64,000 bases of DNA from NCBI RefSeq assembly GCF_004337985.1, contig NC_043744.1:3012408-3076407 (forward strand). Direction: 5' to 3'. The position numbers were made by a program, and so were the translations under genes. This DNA comes from Pyricularia pennisetigena (lineage: Eukaryota; Ascomycota; Sordariomycetes; Magnaporthales; Pyriculariaceae). The stretch's first letter is position 1; the number at the start of each line of letters is the position of its first letter. Below the pieces are notes generated by a model. The model was not told where the DNA came from. It was given only the letters and a program-made list of their open reading frames with translations, and did no database searches. This document shows positions 12,493-24,400 of this stretch, piece after piece.

Positions 12493-13127
12493 GGTTCCTG
12501 TGACGGGTATCGCGCTCTTTCGAGGTTGCGATGGAGTTTGACAAAAGGTTTTTTGACGATCAAAAGATGCAATTGACACTTGCCAACAATTTGAGTAGGA
12601 AGTTGAGAAATTTTCAAATGGATGTTTTCAATCCAAATTGAAAACAGAGTGGGTGTTTGTTCAGGTAGCAACGGAGCAAACGCGTAGGAGAACAACAGCA
12701 GACAAATCTGCTGATATTGTGGTTGGCGAGTGCCAATTGAAGCGTGTCATCTTCTCGAAAGAAAGACAGAGTGGAATGAGGTGAAGAAGAAGCTTAGAAG
12801 CTGATGGAATTTTGCCCTGTTGCGCGGCTTTTTAGCAGGTGCCTGAAAGTGGGGAGCTACAGTGGCTCGAGTGGCTAATGGCCCGTGGCGCCAGCTTCGA
12901 TGTGGGGTGGGTCGGCACTGACATGTACACACCAAGCCGTTGCACCCTGCAGGCTCCGATAACCGGTGGATCGATGGCTGCGAATTGACGAAAAGCAGCG
13001 AGCTCAGAACAAAAACGTCTCTTGGAGATGGATGACTCACATCGAAGGTCTTAAATACAGCAACCTCTCCCTTTTTGAGCTTGGTTTGATCTTGAACTTC
13101 TTCACTGGAGCGTTCATTGATCAAGCA
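12493..13127. promoter_or_regulatory. Divergent promoter region between Derlin-like gene and argJ
   Basis: These 635 bp separate two divergently transcribed starts. The frame of argJ stays open upstream to 12966, but that extension carries a Gcn4-type box and would hide the mitochondrial presequence, so I treat it as leader. No separate gene is seen. Confidence 0.6.
13033..13039 (+). promoter_or_regulatory. Gcn4/Cpc1-type site TGACTCA upstream of argJ
   Basis: A perfect TGACTCA lies 88 bp before the argJ start codon. This is the consensus of the bZIP regulators Gcn4, CPC1 and CpcA, which control amino-acid biosynthesis genes including those for arginine. Position and target fit, but binding is inferred. 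Confidence 0.6.
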
Positions 13128-14671
13128 ATGGCTTCCAAAAGCACTTCCACGGCGGTTTGGGGCCAATTGAGGCATTTGGCCCAGCAGCAAACGCGCTGCT
13201 ACTCTGCAACTGCCGACTCCATCCCGACGTCTAAGAAGAAGTACGTACCGACCAAGGGCGTCTACCCCAAGGGCTTCCGCGTCTCCGGCACAATCGTGGG
13301 GGTCAAACCGGGGAATACCACCAAGCCAGACCTGGCCTTTGTTGCTTCAGACACGCCTTGTGCCGCTGCTGCAGTCTTCACCAAGAACCGGTTCCAGGCC
13401 GCTCCCGTCACCTTTAGCAGAGACTTGTTGAAGAGGAAGCGTAACTCGGGCGTCAATGGTGTCATCATCAACTCTGGCTGTGCCAATGCCGTGACGGGCA
13501 AGGGTGGGCTGGAGGACGCCGAATCCATGGCTCGCGAGGCGGACCGCTGCCTGGGCGGCGACGGCACCATCGTCATGAGCACAGGCGTCATTGGCCAACG
13601 CCTGCCCATCAAGAGGATTCTTGACAACGTGCCGGCGGCTCACTCCCGTCTGGGTTCCTCACATGACCACTGGCTTTCTTGTGCGACCGCCATTTGCACC
13701 ACGGACACCTTCCCCAAGCTCATGTCGCGCTCCTTTACCTTACCGTCGTCGCCGTCCGTCGAGTACCGCATAGCGGGCATGACCAAGGGCGCCGGCATGA
13801 TCCACCCCAACATGGCTACTCTCCTGGGCGTCATTGCTACCGATGCTCCGATTGCGCCTGCGGTCCTCCCAAGCCTCTTGAAAAACGCCGTCGACCGCTC
13901 TTTCAACAGCATCACCATTGACGGCGATACCTCGACCAACGACACGGTTGCCTTGCTGGCCAACGGCGCCGCTGGCGGAAAGGAAATTGCCTCCGAGTCA
14001 TCCCCCGACTTTGCCGCATTCCGGGATGTTTTGAACGTCTTCTCGGAGGATCTCGCCAAGCTCATCGTCCGCGATGGCGAGGGAGCTACCAAGTTTGTGA
14101 CGATCCGCGTGTTGGAGTCTGACAGTGAGGAGACGGCAAAGAAGGTGGCCAGCACCATTGCCCGCTCGCCCCTGGTGAAGACTGCACTCTACGGCAAGGA
14201 CGCAAACTGGGGCCGTATCCTGTGTGCCACGGGATACGCGCTGATTTCTGAGCCGGGATCGGCAGCTGTTGTCGATCTTTCTGATAAAGTAGGTTTTGGG
14301 CAAAACTATTCTTGTGACTCCTCAGTGGATTGACAGAGAATCTTCTTTTACTACAGATCGTACCGGAGAAGACAAATGTCTCGTTTGTTCCTACCGATGG
14401 CACCGCCGAACTCAAGTTGCTGGTTGACGGCGAACCTGAACAGGTTGACGAGGTCCGTGCTGCCGAAATATTAAAGGCAGAAGATCTCGAGATCGTGGTC
14501 AGGCTTGGCACTGGTAAGGCTGAGGGTAGATATTGGACCTGCGATTTCAGCCATGAATATGTGTAAGTGTATCCCGCAAAAGGATTCCAGCCATCTGGTC
14601 CAAGTATGATTGCAAGAACAAGCTAACGATATGTCATGTCTAGCACAATCAACGGCGACTACCGGACATGA
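13128..14671 (+). CDS. argJ: Arginine biosynthesis bifunctional protein ArgJ (ornithine acetyltransferase / N-acetylglutamate synthase), mitochondrial
   Basis: This enzyme moves the acetyl group of N-acetylornithine to glutamate, releasing ornithine and recycling N-acetylglutamate in the mitochondrial matrix. Exons 13128-14288, 14357-14562 and 14644-14671 join in frame (donors GTAGGT and GTAAGT; acceptors CTACAG and TCTAG) to 464 residues, the usual fungal length. Residues 1-30 are rich in Gln/Arg/Ser/Thr and look like a mitochondrial presequence. Further landmarks are the INSGCANA block, MSTGVIGQ, and the autocleavage site [12 protein letters not shown], with Thr231 as the new N-terminal nucleophile; near the end come the DGEGATK and GKDANWGR motifs. 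I chose Met at 13128 over in-frame upstream codons because the presequence starts there and the TGACTCA box lies upstream. The gene is convergent with the siderophore NRPS and its product, ornithine, is the precursor of that pathway. Confidence 0.97.
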
Positions 14672-15404
14672 CAAGCATGTCAAACATACCAGGTAGTCAT
14701 ATATCTAATGATACAAAATACCAGTCTGGATAGATCGACGTCGAAGCGAATTAGTTACCTGCGCCTTTTGCAAGTCATATGAATTTGAGTATTCCACAAA
14801 ACATGACGCTATGACAAGACATTTGCAGACTGTGGGCCACTTTGCCTTTTGCTTCACCGCCGGCTTGCGACTCCTTAATCACCATATTTATATCAACACT
14901 TGAGCTGTAAAAAGTAGTGTCTACCTTAGTTAGCCTCTCTAAAAGCCCTTCAAGGTTGATGGCACACGATGCGGGCATGCCATACGGGATTCCACCAGGG
15001 TCCTCATCCATCTACAACTAGAAGCAAGTGTCAATCAGGGTGGCCATTCTAATCGACACTTGCTCCTACTGCAGATCGATTGATACAAAGCGGGAGGGAT
15101 GCATGGACTGGGAAGCTTCTTCCTTGGTAGTCTAACGCCCCTACTACTGTGATTTGTGATTTGTGTTTAGGGCACTTTTGCAGTACGCTTGTTTATGCTG
15201 TCGAGTGCTCATTCAAGACAGACGTAATTTAAATTCATGTTAGATGCAGGATATCGGAACCAACGCTCAAAGAGATGTGATGTAGAAAGTACAAAAAGGA
15301 AAATAGATGCTAGAGAAAAAGAAATTGACATGATCAAAAATGTGTGACGAACAAGAACAGAAAAAAAAAAAAGAATCCCAGAAAACTTTGTATCGAGCGC
15401 CAAT
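14672..15404. other. Convergent intergenic region between argJ and the NRPS
   Basis: This 733-bp stretch holds the 3' UTRs of argJ and of the minus-strand NRPS gene. A short A-run lies near 15360. I see no gene in it. Confidence 0.6.
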
Positions 15405-18400
15405 TCAGTCATTCCTGCCCAGGGCATTCATAATTTCTACAAGGCGCGAGATGACGTGCGCGGCCCCTTGTTCATTTCTCAGAATGCCTCCAGGCCCAAA
15501 GACACCAATGTCCAGGCCGTCCTTGTCGTCAAAAGCAGCCTCAATATCGACGGCATCCTAAGTTTTGTAAGTTGGTTGGGTTAGCTCTTTTTTTTTTTTT
15601 TTTTTTTGCTATTTCGTGACTGTAGAAAATAAAAAAAAAAGAATAAAATATGGTTGATCCCTACCTTGAATGCGTCCATGACTGTATTTTCCCCTAGCCA
15701 GTGGTAGTTTCGAGGGTGCACATCAGACCTCGCGACAGCCGCGAGGGCGCTACCATCTCCTGGCACCGGCTCTGGGACCTCTGATCGATCGTCGCGCTGG
15801 TCGTCAAGCACAGTCGAGCCGAGAAAGTTGACAAAGCAGTCGACCTGCACCCCGGTCCAGTCTTGGATCTCCCAGAGGCCGACGGCGGCGTTGCCCGCGT
15901 CGGATATGTTGTGCAGGTCCCGCTGCACCTCGGCGGCCACGTCGAACAGGGTGGCGCCGGACACGCGGCGGACTCGCAGCGGCACTAGGCTCAGCGTGGG
16001 ATGGTACGGGAGTTGACGGCTGTCTTGGTCGTCTCTGTTGCCGAGGTAGATGCCCAGAACGACGTCGCCGGTCGGAGCAACGTCCGCGGAGACCGGTGCG
16101 GATATTATACCGGCGGTGGCTGCTATGAAGAGTGCTTGGAAGCTCACGCCTCGGTGTGCACAGGCCGACTGGATATCTGAAATAGTCGAGACTGCGCCAG
16201 GCAAGAATTTTGAGACTCGTGCTTTCGCATCAACGACGGTCTGGCGTGCGAGACCGGCGGGAATACCGGCAAAGGGTGTCGGGGTTGCCCCCTGGAGATA
16301 GTCAACCCAGAACCTTTTGCGGCTGTTCCTGAGCTCTTGGGAGGCCTCTAACGTAATTCTGGCCCTCCAGTTGTCGGCATAATCAAGGGCGGACGAGAGA
16401 GTGTTCGAGTTCTGTCCCGCGAGCAAGTCTCCAAAGCGATGGACTATGTTTTGCAGGCTGAAGGCGTCGTAGAGAGAGTGGTGGAGCTTCATAGTGACTA
16501 TCCAGGGACTGGCTGCACTGCCCTCTGATTCCCTTTTAGCGGCAAAGTACGCCATTGGGAGCGAGAGTACGCCGCTTTGGATCTGGCCCGAGTTGTTGTC
16601 GAAGGATGATGTCTGCTGTTGGTAGGAGGTGTTTGGAAGCAAGACCACTTGAACAAACGGACAATCCCTGTCATTTGTGGCGAGGAAGACGGTCCTGAGG
16701 ATGGCCAAGTTGCAGACCATGGCACTCCACTGCTGTTGAAGTACCCCGAGTGCCAAGTCGTTATATTTGGCAGGTAGCCGGTATTGGAACTCGGGGAAGA
16801 AGACAGCTCCGTCCGTCTTTTGCCATAGGGAGATCATGTGAACCTGCATAGCAGTAGCAGGAATGATCTGCTGTACGTTTTCCTTGGCTAAACCGGCCTC
16901 AAGAGTCAATGATTCGTAGTAGACACCGAGCTCTGCGCGGGCAGATGTGGTTACGGCCTTATTGGGCAACTCGGGAGCGGCCTGCTCCAAGCTGCTAGTC
17001 ATCTTGGCCATCTCAACCAGGCTTTCAGCTCGGAGCAGATCCTTGACGCGTATCTGGATTCCTGCCTTTCGCAGCAGGGAGGAGACCTTGATGGCGCTGA
17101 TGGAGTCGAGGCCGATGTTGTAGAGATTGTACGACCTTTTGACAGCACCCTGCGGCAGACCACTCACCTCGGCCAGTGTCGTCCTGAGCTTTTGTTCGAC
17201 GTCCGTCCACTCGTCCTCGTCTGAATCCGCATCGATAAGGGTCGAGGCGTCGGTCTGTGAAGACATGGCGGTGATGGAAGACGGCGTGTTTTGAGCCTTG
17301 AGCCTGAAGGGATCGAGGCCGCACACCAGGATATCACTGCCGGTGACCCCGGGGCGTGATGTTGTCGACCGGAAGACTGAAAGATCGGGCGAGGACTCGG
17401 TGAGGAAAGCTAGCACCTGATCCAGCTCGCGCAACAACTGCTCCGTATCTTGTTTCCCGAGAAAGTCATCGCTGCAGGCTGTCCGCCAGACGACCGCGTC
17501 GTACACAATCTCCATCTCGATGCAGACTGGGTACTCAACTGCCGAAGTGCCGTCGACCGAGGTCATGAGCGGGCCGGCAGGCTCGGTAGCAGAGTCGCGC
17601 CGCCGCTGCTTTTGCATGACAAAGAGTGTGTTGAACAGACCGTCTGGGTTTCGACCCCCGCCCAGACGCTGTGCCTTGCGTAGCGGGAAATGCTGATACT
17701 GAAGCACCCCGGCCATGGTCTCCTGGAAGTATCGGAGAAGCGACCCGATGGTGCCGTGCAGGACGGCGCGCACGGCCACCGTGTTCATGGTGGGGAACAT
17801 CAAGCTCTCGGCGGACTCCGTCTCGCGGCCGGACAGGACACAGCCGAATGTTACATCGAGCGACTGGACTCGCCGGCTCAAGACCGCGGCCCAGCATACC
17901 TGCCCGACAACCTGTGGGCTGACGGCGCGGCGTCTGCAGAAGGCCGAGAGCTCCGCCGCGGGCTTGGCGGATTTCAACTCGGCGCGGTGGACACGCGTTT
18001 CCCTCGGCTTGGGACTGTCGCTGCTGGCCCTTCTGCTTCCCAGCTGCAGCTTTCGAGGCTGAATGTTTGTCGCACAGGCCCCGGTGAGGGTGTCGATCCA
18101 AAAATCCTTGGACTCTTCCGTGGCGGATTCGAGAATGTGTCCAAGATAGTCGATATAGTCGGGCCGCGGCGGCGAGTAGTGACCGTTGTATGCGTCCTGA
18201 ACATCCTGCAAAAGTAGCCCAAGTGACCAGCCATCGTAAAGAGCGTGGGCGATAGACAGGATGATAAATTTCTGCGGTCCAAGGCAGACGAGTGTCACTT
18301 TGAACAGGCCATCTGCACCTCCAGTCTCTTCGGTGTGGCGGCGGATGCTTTCGATAACGTCTTGAAACTGCCCCTGGCAAGTCACCTCGCGCTGGGTCCA

Positions 18401-21400
18401 GCTCAGCCGCATTTTCCTGAGCACAACCTGGCAGTATGCAAAGTCGAACTGGGGACTCTGCACCTCGATGAACGTGGTGCGAAGTATGGGAGAATGATCG
18501 ACAACGGATTGCCATGCCGATGCGAGTCTTTCCATGTCCACGTCTGAAGGGAGCTCCAGGATGTCATGATTGAAGTAGCGCCGCATGCCTGATTGGAACA
18601 TGTCAGCAGCCATGGCATCCTGCAGCGGGGTTGGCGGTAGCACGGCCTGGACTTGATCCAAGTGCAAATTCTGGATGTGGGATGCGGCGACGTGCTTCCT
18701 CAGCTGTTCTGCTATGCTTGAAACTTTGGAAGCTGCGTCGTCGCCGGTGCCGCTGCTCGTGTTTGCCTTGCTTGCCTTGTCGACCTGGTCGAGACTCTCC
18801 ATGAACCGCGCAATCGTTTGACCCTTGACGAGTTGGCTGTTGCTAAGAGCGATTCCATTCTTCTTGAGCCGCGCCGAGAGCTTGATGGTGTCTATGCTAT
18901 CGAGGCCCAGCTCCAGCAGGCTGGTTGATTCGTTTACGTCTTCGGGCGAGACGCCTGCCAGTGCCGCAATCTCATTTCTGATCAGGGACGCGTCGTCGGA
19001 CCACTCAAAGCTCGGCTTTCCGAGCTCAACCTGGCTGAAAGCGGCCTGTCCATCCCCGATCTCAGGCCTGGGTCTTTCAGGAGCAAGACCACCGTCAAGC
19101 GAACCAACCACAGCATCCATGTTCCCGGCCATCGTGGCCATGGATTGTTCGAATTCGTCTAGCATGACCGACAGGACATGCTCATCGGCAAAGCCCTTTT
19201 GTGCCACCAAGAGGAGCTCGAGACGGTCATCTCGGGCAAGGGTGGCTTCGAACGCAAGAGGGTAGTCCGAGCTGATCAGGGCCGGGGATGCTGACACCTC
19301 GGTCCAGAGCTGCTCGGCCGCAGCGACGGAAGACAAGGGCTCTCTCTGGCAGGAGAAAAGAGTATCGAAAAGCGGCCTGCCCCCCGAGCACCACTTCTGG
19401 ATATCCCGGAGCGGAACGTGCTGGAAGGGGAGCGTGGCCGTGTTGAACAAGTGGCAGGTCCGCACGAGCGACGCCCATGTCTCGCCCCGGCTGATAGAAT
19501 TGCCCGAGTGGAAGGGCAGAGTGTTGAACAAGGGACCGACCACATGCTCGGCGTTCTCGACGTCGATGGCACGGCCGAACACGATGACGCCCAGGGTCGC
19601 CGGTTCAGCGTACCGAGGTTGCAGTACCGAGAGCCAGAGGGCCTGGATGACTGCAGAATGCGTGACGTTGAGCTTTTGGCGGACGGGCTCCAGAGAAGCA
19701 AAGCTGAGAGTTCGAGCAAGCGCCATGTCATGACAATTAGGTCGCTCGGAGAGTCGAGGAAGACTCTGCAGCGAGACGCCGCTCAGGTGATGTTCCCAGA
19801 AGCTCTTGGTGTGGTTGAAGTTCCGCAAAGGACCGTGTATGAGGGCATCGATAAAGGTGGTGCGAGACTCGATCTCCTCTGTGCCGAGATAAAGGGCCGC
19901 GACTTTGGCGATCATCATGCCGAGACTGTTGGCGTCGTAGAGCCCATGGAATATATGCAGCCTGAGAAGATTCCTCCGCTCGGTCTTGACGACAAGTAAC
20001 TCGAGCGGCGACGTGATTTCTTGCGAGTTTCGCTCAACCCACTGCTCATAAACCCCAAGAAACCGACTCTCCAGTTCGTCGGCGGTTGTTTCAAGCTCAG
20101 CCCAGGGGAGCTGCATCTCTTTCAAAGCCACTTGAACAAAGCCTTCAGAAGAGACGAGGAACTTGCTCCTCAGAATGGCAAACGAGTCGACGATAATCTG
20201 CCACGACGACTTGAGGCGTGCAATGTCGACGTCCGGCCGGAGCTCAAAAGTAAAAACGTTAAAGTACGTGCTTCTGTGCTCTTCTGCCTTGCACCGCATG
20301 GCCATGCCGTGCTGCAGCGCCGAGCAGGGTGCGATGTACTCGATCTGCTCCGAGGAAACGCCCAGGGCCCGGCAGGCGCGCGACCGATGGAGGTGCTGAC
20401 AGGCCTCGACGAGCTGTCTGGCCTCGAGCACAGCACCGGCGTCGTTGGCAGTCACCTCTGACTGGAGAGCCCGGGCAAGGTCGCCCAGGACCGGGTTCTT
20501 CAAGATCAGGGCGGGAGAGGCCTGGGCTAGGCCGCCGCGCTTCAGGGCCCTGGACAAGCGCAGGACCGAGATGGAATCGATGCCGATTTCAAAGATGCTG
20601 ATGTCGGCTGTGGGCTCCTGCTGCCCCGGAGCGAGCACCTGCATGTTCCGAAGCGTGCCGATTAGAATCCGCGCAATGTCACCGTTCAAATCGGCGGCGG
20701 CACGGGCACCGGCTGAAGACGCCGCCACGAGCTGGTCCTGGGTCAAGCGAGAAAACAGAGCCCTCAGGAGCTTCACCTCTGCCTTGTTGTTGGACGAGAG
20801 CGGCATGAAGGGAAGCTTCAGGATGTAGGTGGGCACCATGTACCCGGGGAGCTTTGCTCGGCAGGCGTCCTGCACGTCACGGGCTAGACCCGCAGCGTCG
20901 GGCGAAAAGATGGCCTGCAGAGTTTGATCCTGCCCTCCGGGGCTTTCCATCTCGTCATCCACCACGACAAAAGACACCAAAAAGTCCTTCTGCTTGCCCT
21001 CGTCGCGGATAACCAGCGTGGCCACGTCCTGGACCTGTGATATGCCGCTCTTGATCGCATGGTTGATCTCGCCAATCTCAAGACGTTGTCCACGAAGCTT
21101 CACCTGGTCGTCCGCACGCCCGAGAAAGTCGAAGCAGCCATCGTGGAGGATCCTGACGAGGTCGCCCGTCCTGTAGACCCTCTCGCCGAAATTTCCAAGC
21201 GTCGGGAACCTCTCCGTTGTGAGGTCTTTGCGGTTCAGATACCCTTTCCCAACTAGCTTCCCCGACACGCAAAGCTCACCAACGCCTCCTCTCAGTGTGG
21301 GAATCTCGGTGCCAGGCTTGAAGACGTAGGATCCCACATTGGGGAACTGCTTGCCGATATTGGACGATCTGCCAGCGCGGGGCACGCGTTGGTACATGGT

Positions 21401-24400
21401 GACGCCTATGGTTGCCTCGGTAGGGCCATATGCGTTGTAAATAACGCCCTGGTCGCCCCAGGCGTCGAGGATCTCTTGCTTCAGCTGCTCGCCGCCCGTG
21501 ATAAAGACACCCTTGCAAAGCGATGGAACATCGTCGGGGTGGACCAGGCGAGCCAGACTCGGCGTCAGATCTATGTGCGTGATTTGCAGAGTCGAGATGG
21601 TGGCGATCAGATCCTCCAGGATCAGATCCTTGGGTGCAGCCACGAGCGCGATGCCCACACTCCAGCTCCAATACTGTTCCAGAACAGAGACGTCAAAATG
21701 GAAGGCCGCAAACTGCAGCCACTTGGAGTCTTCGTCCCAGTGGCCAGAGAACAAGTCTTGGAAAGAGAGCATAGCCTGGACGGCATTCTCATGCGTAATC
21801 TCGCATCCCTTTGGTGTTCCGGTGGTGCCAGATGTGTAGAGACAGTAGCTCCTGTCTTCAGGACTCAGCTCGGCTTGGCGGTCTGCCAAAGGAGTTGATG
21901 GCGCCGAAAGAATGAACTCATCATCCAGCCCTACGACAGGAACCGAGACGTCCATGTCAAGATTTGAAGCCCGGTTCACATCCGTCACGAGAGCTGAGGC
22001 TCCAGAGTCCTCAATGATGAACTGTCTCCTCGCCGCAGGAGCCGCAGGATCCAGTGCGACAAAGGAACAGCCGGATTTGAGTATCCCCAGTATCGCAAAG
22101 TATGCCTCGGGGCACTTGTCAAACAGTATAGCAACAATATCACCGACTTTGGTATACGGAGCAAGAATGTGCGCGACACGGTTACCGTTCTGATCCAGTT
22201 CTGCAAAGCTCCATGTCCGCGACACAGCATCGCAGCCGTCAAGCGCCGACACAAATTCCAGTGCTATCTTTTGGGAGTACCGTTGGGCCGCTTCCTCCAC
22301 GAACTGATGGAGGAATCTGACCTTTGAGGGCAGCTCCGGCTCGGCGGCTGGCGTAATGGAAAACAATGACGGGCTTTGGGTCCACAAATCATCCTCGCAG
22401 CCCTCGGGGTCAAGGGCCAGATGTGTCAGGACGGCGTCAAACTGCCTGACAAGCAACGAACATTGCTGCTGGGGTAAGACATCGTTGAAAAATGTCAACT
22501 GGTAGTGCAGGTGCTGACCTCGGGGTTCAACCTCCAACGAGAGCGGATAATCGACCGTAGCCTTGTCCTCAACGACCTCCCAGGTGTTTGATATTTCTTG
22601 TCCTGCATCGTCTTGTAGCTTTTGATAGACCACAAGTGTATCAAACAGTCTTGTATCCGGCAGTCCCAGCCAGTTCTGAATCTGCGTCATTGGCGTGTGC
22701 TGATGACGATGAAGGTTCTTGGTTCGGTCCATCATGTGCTCAAGCAGACTTCTGTTGGTGCTCTTGTTTTCTGCAATAACTGGCAGGGTAGTGATGCATG
22801 GAAAAGGAGCCGATCTGGTAGCGCCAGAATTACGACCAGAAAGAACAGTTCCAAAAGCCACGCAAGACTCTCCCAGATAGGAGCCGAGAATCCTGCTCCA
22901 GGCTGCTAATATCGCAGCCTGCATGGTGATGCCTTCTTTCCTGAGTGAGCGTTCCAAAAGAGAGAGTTTTGTGTTGCTCAACTGCGACTCGACGCAGATG
23001 GATCGTTCCTCCACGCGCAGGGGCGTCATGACTGGAAATCGATTGATCACCGTCTCGGAGGCCAAGCTGCGCCAGTAACTTTGTGCATCATCCCGGCCGA
23101 CTCTAGACTGGGAAATGATTTCCTGGACTGCAACATCGACGCTTCCACCCCGAGCCGTTGGCTCTTTCTCGGCAGCGGCTAAAGCCACCGAGTCCAGGAT
23201 AGTCTTGAGAGATTGCGCGTCGTAGAGGACGTGGTGAAGGGCAAGGTGGACGTCTACGCCAGCCTCTCCCTCCAGAACCACTGCTCCCCATGGCGGCTGG
23301 TCTAGGTTGTTGTAGACCGTGCTTTTCACCTCTGAGCGCCATCTTTCGACGATGAACTCTGCAACAGCTTCTTTGGGGATGCTAGTCACTTTGCCAGCCC
23401 ATTCGCGGTATCTGATCATAGCAAATGAAGCATCCTTGTGCTCTACTGGAATGAAGCCTGTCCTCAGCATCTCGAAACTGCCCGAGCAATTCTTCCATGC
23501 TTTCAACACATCTTCTGCAGACACAGTTTTGTTGGCAAGACGGAGATGCAGAAAGTTGAGATAGTTGCTGCCGTCAGAGTTGATGAACTCGCTCAGCATA
23601 GCTTGCTGCAAAAGCGTACATGGGAGAACTGCCTCGACCGCATCGCAGTTCTGGATGTTGTTTGTGATGTATTTTGCAAAACACTCAGTCTGGAAGCCTT
23701 CGAGATCATACGAAGCCTGCGTGCTACGAGAATCTCCTCCGGTCTTGTTCTCGTTGAGGAATCGAGCCAGCGCCGAGTATGTGGGATGCTCCATCACGTC
23801 TATCGACGAGACGTGGAAATTCTCTTGCCGTAAAGCCGAGGCAATCTGGACAGCGCTGATGCTGTCTAGTCCAAGCTGGAAGATGGTTGTGTTTGGCCGA
23901 ATTGCCGAATCGGGCACTGTCGCAAATTTCGCGAGTACGGAGCGAATGGACGATTCCGTCTTGGAAATCTCTGCATTATTGGCTGCCATGGGCGACTGAC
24001 TGAAATCGCTGTTGTTGGAAGCAGAGATTGGAGTCGAACGTTCCAACTCCAAAGCCTCGAGTTGTTGTTTCAAGTCATTGGGGAGTGTTTTCTGCGTCAG
24101 AGGAGCTGCTGAAGGATAGGACAGAGCCTCGCTGAATATATGCGAGAACAACTGCGCAAGAAAAGAGGCCATCGGCGACGATGCGGCGACACCGTCATAG
24201 TGCATCTTCAAAACAAGTCTGTTCTCCTGCGGCTCAGGAATGGCTTCGCACACCAAAGGCACGTCCATGCTACCCTCGTCGTGCTCGAGCGACCAGATCT
24301 CCCTGTTTAGTGGCCGGGAAGGTTGTTGCAGAAGCATTATGCTATCAAACAAGCGAGCCGCACCGATGGAGGAAGAAGAATTGAGTGACTGGATCCGGCG

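Noticed and set aside
12966..13127. N-terminal extension of ArgJ
   Set aside because: It would place the mitochondrial presequence internally and includes the TGACTCA box; length would exceed the family.
17535..18515. Frame of 326 codons within the NRPS in another frame
   Set aside because: It is a shadow of the GC-rich coding sequence of C5 and has no independent motifs.
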